A stretch of 64,000 nucleotides of DNA from Pseudomonas hormoni (GTDB lineage Bacteria; Pseudomonadota; Gammaproteobacteria; Pseudomonadales; Pseudomonadaceae), in assembly GCF_018502625.1 (NCBI RefSeq), contig NZ_CP075566.1:4777001-4841000 (forward strand). The letters are read 5' to 3'. The notes beneath the pieces were generated by a model that saw only the letters and a list, made by a program, of their open reading frames with translations, ran no database searches and was not told the DNA's origin. Position 1 is the stretch's first letter. Every line of letters starts with the position of its first letter. A program made the translations under genes and the position numbers. Shown here in pieces: positions 57,736 through 64,000 of this stretch.

Positions 57736-57993
57736 ATGACTTATTTGATCGACGCCTGGCTGGACCGCCCACACCCTTACCTCAGGATCCTGCATCGGGA
57801 AACCGGGGAAGTCTGTGCGGTGCTTGAAGAAGAAGCCTTGAACGAGCTGCAGGATCAGGGTGATCTGGACGTCAACGGCCTGAGTTCCAGCGAGCCGGTG
57901 GTGCTCAAGGAACTGGTACGCAATCTGTTTCTGTTCTGCTATGCCCGGGCGTTGCGCCCAACAAGCGATCTGAACCATAAGATCGAAGTATGA
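57736..57993 (+). CDS. Conserved small protein (PA4570-like)
   Basis: This 85-aa protein is acidic and soluble, with no recognisable domain: MTYLIDAWLDRPHPYLRIL, a Leu/Glu-rich helix around 31-40, and a C-terminal hydrophobic helix VRNLFLFCYARAL. ATG 57736 has a good GGAGATGAG site and was preferred over an in-frame upstream ATG. Position between ispB and fklB matches PA4570 of P. aeruginosa. The possible Fur box upstream suggests an iron-starvation role, unproven. Confidence 0.7.
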   Translation: MTYLIDAWLDRPHPYLRILHRETGEVCAVLEEEALNELQDQGDLDVNGLSSSEPVVLKELVRNLFLFCYARALRPTSDLNHKIEV

Positions 57994-58010
57994 GAAACAC
58001 CACAAAACCC

Positions 58011-58098
58011 TGTAGGAGCGTAGCTTGCTCGCGAAGCAGGAGACTCGGTTCCGACTGAAACCGAGGTGATGCATTCGCGAGCAAGCTTCGCTCCTACA
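58011..58098. repeat. REP inverted pair
   Basis: Arms 58011-58034 and 58075-58098 are inverted copies (TGTAGGAGCGtAGCTTGCTC plus GCGA, with a compensated or mismatched central base). The inner segment contains ACCGAGGTGATGCA, which in reverse matches TGCATCACCTCGGT of the REP pair at 57027-57113. Confidence 0.87.
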
Positions 58099-58108
58099 GG
58101 ATCAAGGC

Positions 58109-58726
58109 TTACAGAACGTCCAGCAACTCGACGTCGAATACCAATACGCTGTGCGGCGGAATGCTGCCAACGCCTTGAGCGCCGTAAGCCAGTTCGCTCG
58201 GCACGTACAGGCGCCATTTGCTGCCGGCGTTCATCAGTTGCAGGGCTTCGGTCCAGCCAGCGATCACGCCGCCAACCGGGAATTCTGCTGGCTGACCACG
58301 ATCGTAGGAGCTGTCGAACACAGTGCCGTCGATCAGAGTGCCGTGGTAGTGAGTACGTACGGTGTCTTCACGGGATGGCTTGGCGCCTTCGCCGGCAGTC
58401 AGCACTTCGAATTGCAGACCGGAAGCCAGGGTAGTGATGCCATCGCGCTTGGCGTTTTCAGCCAGGAACGTCAGGCCTTCGCCAGCAGCCGCTTCAGCTT
58501 TGGCAGCGGCTTCGGCCTGCATGATTTCGCGGATAACCTTGAAGCTCGCGGACATTTCTTCCTGACCTACACGGCTTGGCTTGCCGGCGAACGCGTCAGT
58601 CAGGCCTGCGAGGATTGCGTCCAGGCTAACGCCCGGCGGCGGGTTGTCGCGCAGTTGGTCGCCCAGCTGACGGCCAATACCGTAGCTGACGCGGGTTTCG
58701 TCGGTGGACAGATTTACTTCGGACAT
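58109..58726 (-). CDS. fklB: FKBP-type peptidyl-prolyl isomerase FklB
   Basis: This 205-aa protein has an N-terminal helical dimerisation domain (about 1-100, VSYGIGRQLGDQLRD and GLTDAFAG) and a C-terminal FKBP domain with VRTHYHGTLIDGTVFDSS, VIAGWTEALQLM and VPSELAYG. No signal peptide is visible, so it is cytoplasmic FklB rather than periplasmic FkpA. ATG 58726 (MSEVNLSTDETR) was chosen by the family N terminus. Confidence 0.93.
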   Translation of the reverse strand: MSEVNLSTDETRVSYGIGRQLGDQLRDNPPPGVSLDAILAGLTDAFAGKPSRVGQEEMSASFKVIREIMQAEAAAKAEAAAGEGLTFLAENAKRDGITTLASGLQFEVLTAGEGAKPSREDTVRTHYHGTLIDGTVFDSSYDRGQPAEFPVGGVIAGWTEALQLMNAGSKWRLYVPSELAYGAQGVGSIPPHSVLVFDVELLDVL

Positions 58727-58847
58727 GACACTGCTCCGCTGTGCGGACGGCCCTGGAACTTGCCGTGCGTGCACAGCGCGTCCCGGAGCGCCCGGAACCA
58801 AAAGGGCCAGCAGACTAGCACAGATGTCGTTGCGCTGATGAGAGGCG

Positions 58848-59159
58848 TCAGTGTCGCCAGGCAGTACCGATGTTGATCGGCACCTTCAGACTTTCCTCTG
58901 CATTCGCAACCAGCCCGCACATTTCATCATGAACCGAAGTGTGCACAAGGTTGAACGGCAGAGTGGGAAAGGCATGAAGTACTTGACGCGCATGCTCGAC
59001 CGAACGCAGGTGAACGGCCTGGCCATGGGCATCATTCAAGGGGTACGCAGAACCATGCATGCGCGCCTCCAACAGGTAGATCCCGCCTTCCATGGAGATC
59101 AGGTTCAGCTCATCGACTTTCCCTGCGATGGCATAAGCACGTAACTCATCGAAGTTCAT
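58848..59159 (-). CDS. DUF6482-type conserved protein
   Basis: This 103-aa protein has no signal or membrane span. The pattern MNFDELRAYAIAGKVDELNLISMEGGIYLLEA followed by AVHLRSVEHARQVL is typical of a small Pseudomonas family (DUF6482, PA4573-like) of unknown function. ATG 59159 with a GAGG site was preferred to a GTG three codons upstream. Confidence 0.75.
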   Translation of the reverse strand: MNFDELRAYAIAGKVDELNLISMEGGIYLLEARMHGSAYPLNDAHGQAVHLRSVEHARQVLHAFPTLPFNLVHTSVHDEMCGLVANAEESLKVPINIGTAWRH

Positions 59160-59241
59160 GGAGCGCACCTCACACAGTGGCGAGACAACATCCTTTTAGG
59201 GATAGGCCTCAGCGCATCAAAGTACAAGCCATAAACGACAC

Positions 59242-59270
59242 CGCCCGTCTGTTTCGCAACGGACGGGCGG
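59242..59270 (-). terminator. Hairpin downstream of the UPF0114 gene
   Basis: The stem CGCCCGTC/GACGGGCG (59242-59249 with 59262-59269) lies about 25 bp after the UPF0114 stop on the minus strand. The following tract is only moderately U-rich, so termination strength is uncertain. Confidence 0.5.
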
Positions 59271-59294
59271 CGTACAACTGCAAAAAAACAGTAA

Positions 59295-59783
59295 TCAGTG
59301 TTTCGTCAGCTTATCCAGATACCCCATGGCAAAGGCCGATACCACGAAAGTCATGTGAATGATCACGTACCACTTCAAATGCTCTGGATCGACGTTCTTG
59401 GCGTCCATGAAGATCCGCAACAGATGGATCGACGAAATCGCCACGATGGAGGCCGCGACCTTCATCTTCAACGAAGACGAATCCATGGTGCCCAGCCAGT
59501 TGAGCTTTTCCTTGTTGTCGTCGATATCCAGTTCAGAGACGAAGTTCTCGTAACCGGAAATCATCACCATCACCAGCAAACCGCCCACCAGTGCCATGTC
59601 GATCAGCGACAGCAGCACCAGGATCAAGTCCGATTCAGCCATCGAGAACACGTTGGGAATGACGTGGAAGACTTCCTGGAAGAATTTCAGCGCCAATGCC
59701 AGCAGACCGAGGGACACGCCGAAGTAGATCGGCGCCAAAAGCCAGCGGGAGGCGTACATTGCATTTTCGATAAAGCGTTCCAT
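59295..59783 (-). CDS. UPF0114 (YqhA/TIGR00645) membrane protein
   Basis: This 162-aa inner-membrane protein has about four spans (15-35, 50-75, 105-125, 135-155) and the family signature [19 protein letters not shown] near the N terminus. Function is unknown. Its ATG is well placed. It is divergent from the lipoprotein gene at 59956. Confidence 0.9.
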   Translation of the reverse strand: MERFIENAMYASRWLLAPIYFGVSLGLLALALKFFQEVFHVIPNVFSMAESDLILVLLSLIDMALVGGLLVMVMISGYENFVSELDIDDNKEKLNWLGTMDSSSLKMKVAASIVAISSIHLLRIFMDAKNVDPEHLKWYVIIHMTFVVSAFAMGYLDKLTKH

Positions 59784-59955
59784 TGAATCTCACACGTTTG
59801 GGCTGGAAATGGCCGCGAGTATACCAGCCGCCCGTCTATCCCCAGAAGCAGCCAGAAACCATCGAAAAATCCGCAACCTGCACGGGTGTCACAAGGTTTT
59901 TCTGCTAGTGTCCAAACCATTGACAGCTCAGCGACATCGGACAGGAAGACGGGAA

Positions 59956-61785
59956 ATGGATGTGCGATTGCCTTTAATGAGCGCCGGGGTTTGTCTGGCT
60001 TTGCTGCTGAGCGGCTGCTCACCCAGCGATGACAAACGCCAGGTCAGCCTCGAGGAAAAAACCGCGCAGTTCGAGAAGGCTCTGGATGCCATTCAGGACC
60101 CGAAACTCAAGGATGTCGTGGCCGAACTGGGTGGCTCGCTGCTGTTGCTCGAGCGTGCACAACTCAAACTCGACAGCAAACCCGTGGCCACCGAGTACGG
60201 TGAAGACGTCCTTGCGGTTCTTAAGCACTATCCAACGCCTCAGGCGCTGGTCGACACGTACATCAACGGCCTCATTGTGCTGCACAAGGATTCCAGCTCC
60301 GATTACCTGACCGACCTGCAACCGGTGTTCCCCTTCAACTTCGACATTCCGGCCGCGTTTCTCTTTCCCCATGGCCTGGAATGGCAGTCGGTGACACTGA
60401 GCAACAAACGCGTGATTGCGTTCCAGCCAGAATGGTCGGAAACCGACCCCGGCATTCAGCTAAGCCCGTCGAGCTCCAATCTGACCAATCCCGATGACCT
60501 GACAGTGACTTATCCGTTCATCGATGGCCTGGACGTCGAAAACAAGCACCAGCCGCAGCCGGTCAGCCTGCAAGGCAAGGTAGAAGTCATTGCGCCACGC
60601 AGGCTTTATAGTTTCGACCTGACGAAAAAGGACGTTGGCCAGACCCGCACCAACGACAACCTCAGCGTCACCTTGCTGAAACTGACAAACAACTACGCCG
60701 AGATCGAATTCAACAACAGCGCACCGCTGGCACCCGAGGTCGGCGAAACGCCACTCAACCCGCTGATCGTCCAGGCCAGGGACGCCACCGGGCAATTTCT
60801 TTCGCGCTCCGGTTCGATCAACGAAACCGCCGCACAAATTGCCTTCTATCAAAATCAGCTCGCAAAAATGCAGCAACAAAAAGCCTGGAGCGAAACCTTC
60901 GAAAAACAGCTCTACGAAGAGCAGCGCGCCTTTGATAAGCAACAAAAAAACCATTACTCCAAGGTCTATTTCAACGGGCCGATCGAGACCCTTGAAGTCA
61001 GCCTGCTCGACTTCTCGGCGGCCACGGTCACACGCAAGGACCTGGACCTGACAGTCCGTCGCTTCGACCAGCACACCACGGAGAAAACCATCCAGCCACT
61101 GTCCTTGCCGGTGGTGGTATACGACGATCACGCCCCGACCTGGCTCAAAGGTGCGACGCTGAGCGAGGAACAACTGAAAAAGAGCGTCAGCATCCGTCAA
61201 TCGGTGGACGACCCGAGCGCCGCGCGCATTGAGTTCGACCACACCCGAAGTTTCAACGATGAGCTGTTGGGTACATCCTTCAACCCTGGGGACAGCCCGG
61301 TCAGCTTCTTTACCGAGGACAGCAGTGGTAAACGCGATGAGCCGATCGAGCTACCGCCAGAGGCGTACCAGATCGATCCCCTGCGCGGCATCATCACTTA
61401 CGATCTGAACCTGTTTGCGCAAACGCCGGCCTACGCGGTGGGCTCCATGCCGCTGTTCCTGGCGACGGTCGACAAGCAGACACTCGACGCCCATCAACTG
61501 CCCAAAGGCCTGGAATTGAAAGGCAATGCGCTGGTGGTTGATCTGAAGCTGTTTCCCGCCCAGGACTGGCGCTTTTTCGCCAGGGACGATAGCGGTCACT
61601 ACCTCAAGGAGATCCTTTCGGTCATTCACGACGCGAGCGCAGAAGGCCCGGCGTTATTCGGTGTGCATTACTTCTATGGCCAGCCCACTCGTCTGGAAAC
61701 CTATCAGCGAACCGATCTCACCACCGTGCAATATGGTTTCGAGGTCAAGCTCGACAAGGCTGATACGTCCAGCCTTGACCAGTAG
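59956..61785 (+). CDS. Large uncharacterised lipoprotein
   Basis: I do not recognise a family for this 609-aa protein. It has a signal peptide with lipobox LLSGC (Cys21), so it is probably lipidated and anchored in a membrane. The body is soluble and beta-rich, with a coiled-coil-like Q/E/K-rich segment at about 290-335 (KMQQQKAWSETFEKQLYEEQ). The ATG at 59956 was chosen because it creates the lipoprotein signal. It converges with the next gene (5-bp gap) and has no operon partner. Confidence 0.75.
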   Translation: MDVRLPLMSAGVCLALLLSGCSPSDDKRQVSLEEKTAQFEKALDAIQDPKLKDVVAELGGSLLLLERAQLKLDSKPVATEYGEDVLAVLKHYPTPQALVDTYINGLIVLHKDSSSDYLTDLQPVFPFNFDIPAAFLFPHGLEWQSVTLSNKRVIAFQPEWSETDPGIQLSPSSSNLTNPDDLTVTYPFIDGLDVENKHQPQPVSLQGKVEVIAPRRLYSFDLTKKDVGQTRTNDNLSVTLLKLTNNYAEIEFNNSAPLAPEVGETPLNPLIVQARDATGQFLSRSGSINETAAQIAFYQNQLAKMQQQKAWSETFEKQLYEEQRAFDKQQKNHYSKVYFNGPIETLEVSLLDFSAATVTRKDLDLTVRRFDQHTTEKTIQPLSLPVVVYDDHAPTWLKGATLSEEQLKKSVSIRQSVDDPSAARIEFDHTRSFNDELLGTSFNPGDSPVSFFTEDSSGKRDEPIELPPEAYQIDPLRGIITYDLNLFAQTPAYAVGSMPLFLATVDKQTLDAHQLPKGLELKGNALVVDLKLFPAQDWRFFARDDSGHYLKEILSVIHDASAEGPALFGVHYFYGQPTRLETYQRTDLTTVQYGFEVKLDKADTSSLDQ

Positions 61786-61790
61786 CCCTC

Positions 61791-62132
61791 TCAATGGTCG
61801 GGGCGAAACTCGAAGCCGCCCAGGTTGCGGCAACGGCCGCCATTGATTTCCCGCAGCTGGGCTTGCAGGTGCAGGCACCAGATTTGTGGATCGTCGGCCA
61901 GCTCGTAGCCGTGCAGGGTCAGGCTTTCAACAATGGTGTCGAGGATAGACTCAGCCACGAAGGGGCCATGAAACGGGCCCTGGGCCTTGATGGCTGATGG
62001 TTGTTCGCCGGCCATTCCGGCGGCAAACAGCAAGGTCCACATGCCCGTATCGCCAGCCAATGGCTTGATGGCGCATTCGATACGAGTCACAAGACCCAAG
62101 CATTGACGGGTGAGGCAGAGGTTGCGCGACAT
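61791..62132 (-). CDS. Conserved Pseudomonas hypothetical protein (PA4575-like)
   Basis: This 113-aa soluble protein has several cysteines and the blocks SRNLCLTRQCLGLVTRIECAI, GMWTLLFAAGMAGEQPSAI and GPFHGPFVAESILD. The absence of signal peptide and the position between the UPF0114/lipoprotein genes and the lon-like gene match PA4575. No function can be offered. Confidence 0.65.
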   Translation of the reverse strand: MSRNLCLTRQCLGLVTRIECAIKPLAGDTGMWTLLFAAGMAGEQPSAIKAQGPFHGPFVAESILDTIVESLTLHGYELADDPQIWCLHLQAQLREINGGRCRNLGGFEFRPDH

Positions 62133-62329
62133 GGCGGCGACCCTCGGTAGATCCGGTATTCAGCTCCCACGGGAGAACTGTCTCGATCCAGTGATTACTG
62201 TCGATGTCCTTGAGCTCAGAATAGAAGAAAAGTCTGACCAGCACGTCAACTGAGACCAGAAGGCGCCGAATGGTCATTGTGTGAATGTTGACGTCAGAGT
62301 GATGGCACTTTTGATCACCCCTAAAACCC

Positions 62330-62420
62330 GTAGGAGCCGAGCTTGCTCGCGATAGCGGACTTTCAGTCAACAGAGATGTTGATTGTCAGTCTGTCATCGC
62401 GAGCAAGCTCGGCTCCTACA
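62330..62420. repeat. REP inverted pair
   Basis: Perfect arms 62330-62353 and 62396-62419 (GTAGGAGCCGAGCTTGCTCG plus CGAT) are separated by 42 bp. The pair lies 11 bp after the lon-like stop. The rest of the 62133-62430 spacer contains no gene that I can support. Confidence 0.88.
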
Positions 62421-62430
62421 GGTGTTTGTG

Positions 62431-64000
62431 TCAGGCCGGTTTTGCTTCGACCAGCGCTTCCTGCGCTGCTTCTTTCTCGGCTTCTTTCAGGTCTTCTTCG
62501 CTGATCATTTCCGCAATCACCCGCAAGCGTTCCACCACCCGCGCATTCACGCTGCCTTCAGGGAACTCGCCATTCTCATCCGGCGCACCGGCGGGCTCGC
62601 CGACCAACAGGCTCAACGCCTCATCGGCCTGACGCACTGCGTAGACATGGAATTGCCCCGCACGCACCGCCGCCAACACCTTCTCGTCCAGCATCAGCGT
62701 GGCCACGTTGGCCTGAGGAATGATCGCCCCCTGCTCACCGGTCAGCCCGCGAGCTTCGCAGAGGCGGAAGAAGCCTTCGATCTTCTCGTTGACCCCGCCC
62801 ACCGCCTGCACTTCACCGAACTGGTTGATCGAACCGGTGATTGCAAAGCACTGCTTGAGCGGCGTTTTCGACAAGGCCGAAATCAACGTGCACGCCTCAC
62901 CCAGCGACGCACTGTCGCCATCGACGTAACCGTAGGATTGCTCTAGCGCGATGCTTGCGGAAATCGCCAGCGGGAATTCCTGAGCGTAACGGCTGCCCAG
63001 ATACCCGGTGAGGATCATCACGCCTTTGGAGTGAATCGGCTGGCCGAGGTTAACTTCGCGCTCGATGTCGACAATGCCGCTGCCGCCCGGATAGACCGTG
63101 GCGGAAATCCGCGCTGGCACACCGAACGCCGAGTCACCGACCTCCAGCACCGTCAGCCCGTTGCACTTGCCGACCGCCGCGCCATCGGTGTCGATCAGGA
63201 TGATCCCGGCCAGCATGTCATCGAGAATTCGCGCCGAAACGCGCCCGGTGCGAGTGGCCTTGGCCTTGAGCGCACGCTCGATGTGCCCGGCGTCGGTCAT
63301 TTCGTCGCCCGCCAGCTGACGAATGAAATCCGCCTCGCTGACCAGTTGGAACAGGTCTCCGATCCGCGCCGACAAACGTCCCTGATGCTCAGCCAGACGC
63401 GCGCTGTACGTCGCCAGGCGCGCCACCGCGTCGGCGGTCAGCGGCGCCATGCCTTCCTCGGAGGTGCGGGTTTTCAGTAGCTGGGCGAACTGTTCCAGGC
63501 TCTCGTCGACCATCGGGATGTCTTCGTCGAAATCCACCAGGACGCGGAACATCTCCTGGAAGTCCGGATCAAGGTCTTGCAGCGTGTAATACAGCTGCCG
63601 GGCGCCGATGATGACGACTTTGACCTGCAACGGAATGTGTTGCGGTGTCAGGGTCACGGTGGCCAGGCGACCCAGCTCACCCAACGGCGATTCCATTTTC
63701 AGCTTGCGCGATTGCAGGGCGCGTTTGAGCGCATCCCACACGAATGGCTCGCTGAGCATTTTTTCCGCTTCAAGGATCAGGAAACCGCCGTTGGCGCGGT
63801 GCAGCGCGCCCGGGCGCAGTTGACGATAAGTCGTGTAGAGCGCGCCCTGATCGGTGCTGTATTCGATGCGGCCAAACAGGTTTTCGTAAGTCGGGTGCGG
63901 TTCGAACACCACCGGCGCACCGCCGCTGGACGAATGACCGACCACCAGACTCGGCGCGTATTGCTCTTCCAGCATCTTGCGGGCAACGGCGTCGGCTTTG
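62431..64000 (-). CDS. Lon-like (LonB-type) ATP-dependent protease, 5' end beyond window
   Basis: The visible 522 codons cover the end of the AAA region and the whole S16 Lon protease domain. The catalytic serine lies in DGDSASLGEACTL and the lysine in FGEVQAVGGVNEKIEG. An AAA-type lid precedes it (RTSEEGMAPLTADAVARLATY). It matches the PA4576-type Lon-related proteases (about 800 aa); the N terminus lies right of the window. The C-terminal tail is Glu/Ala-rich. It degrades proteins with ATP in the cytoplasm; substrates are unknown. Confidence 0.9.
   Translation of the reverse strand, partial: KADAVARKMLEEQYAPSLVVGHSSSGGAPVVFEPHPTYENLFGRIEYSTDQGALYTTYRQLRPGALHRANGGFLILEAEKMLSEPFVWDALKRALQSRKLKMESPLGELGRLATVTLTPQHIPLQVKVVIIGARQLYYTLQDLDPDFQEMFRVLVDFDEDIPMVDESLEQFAQLLKTRTSEEGMAPLTADAVARLATYSARLAEHQGRLSARIGDLFQLVSEADFIRQLAGDEMTDAGHIERALKAKATRTGRVSARILDDMLAGIILIDTDGAAVGKCNGLTVLEVGDSAFGVPARISATVYPGGSGIVDIEREVNLGQPIHSKGVMILTGYLGSRYAQEFPLAISASIALEQSYGYVDGDSASLGEACTLISALSKTPLKQCFAITGSINQFGEVQAVGGVNEKIEGFFRLCEARGLTGEQGAIIPQANVATLMLDEKVLAAVRAGQFHVYAVRQADEALSLLVGEPAGAPDENGEFPEGSVNARVVERLRVIAEMISEEDLKEAEKEAAQEALVEAKPA

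Noticed and set aside
58151..58876. A 241-codon open frame opposite fklB
   Set aside because: It is a shadow of fklB and its leader; no domain and no conserved context.

Overview
The window is a chromosomal segment of a Pseudomonas, most likely of the P. fluorescens group. Three things point there: the gene order clpB - pgeF - rluD / bamD - pilS - pilR - thiO - minor pilins - ispH - fkpB - lspA - ileS - ribF - murJ / rpsT - proB - obgE - rpmA - rplU / ispB - fklB - lon-like; the REP elements built on a tGTAGGAGC...CTTGCTCGCGA core; and the G+C-rich coding style. All assignments come from reading the sequence; no database search was possible.

Region 1 (1-24.3 kb, all on the minus strand) is most of a surface-polysaccharide (O-antigen type) operon that runs off the left edge. 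In transcription order it encodes wbpA-wbpB-wbpD-wbpE (UDP-GlcNAc to a 2,3-diacetamido uronic acid), a Wzx flippase, a hexapeptide acyltransferase and a pseudaminic-acid module. That module is pseC, pseF, a WbpG/PseA-like amidotransferase with its own HisH and HisF, a fused PseG-GNAT, pseI, and an unfamiliar protein that may be the nonulosonate transferase. A second HisH/HisF/amidotransferase triad, two GT4 glycosyltransferases, an 807-aa membrane protein that looks like a flippase fused to a polymerase/ligase, a separate polymerase-like membrane protein and an RmlD-type reductase follow. Many genes overlap by about 4 bp, often with TTG or GTG starts, so translation is probably coupled. The predicted glycan carries a diacetamido uronic acid, a pseudaminic-acid derivative and possibly an L-QuiNAc/L-FucNAc-type sugar, with up to two amidated residues. 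PseB, WbpI, WbpM and Wzz are not in the window.

Region 2 (24.3-27.1 kb) holds a methyl-accepting chemotaxis protein and a tRNA array (Asn, Pro, Lys, and a second identical Pro behind an internal terminator), driven by a near-consensus sigma-70 promoter.

Region 3 (27.2-44 kb) contains clpB with a heat-shock-type promoter and a 156-bp imperfect palindrome upstream, pgeF and rluD, and divergently bamD. It continues with the PilS-PilR two-component system and thiO. The minor-pilin/PilY1 operon (fimU-pilV-pilW-pilX-pilY1-pilE) lacks pilY2, and fimT is transcribed in the opposite direction.

Region 4 (44-64 kb) is housekeeping: isoprenoid (ispH, ispB), lipoprotein (lspA), translation (ileS, rpsT, rpmA, rplU), flavin (ribF), peptidoglycan (murJ), proline (proB) and GTPase (obgE) genes. 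It also has FKBP-type isomerases, several conserved small Pseudomonas genes, a large uncharacterised lipoprotein and the 3' part of a Lon-like protease gene cut by the right edge. REP pairs mark most gene ends here.
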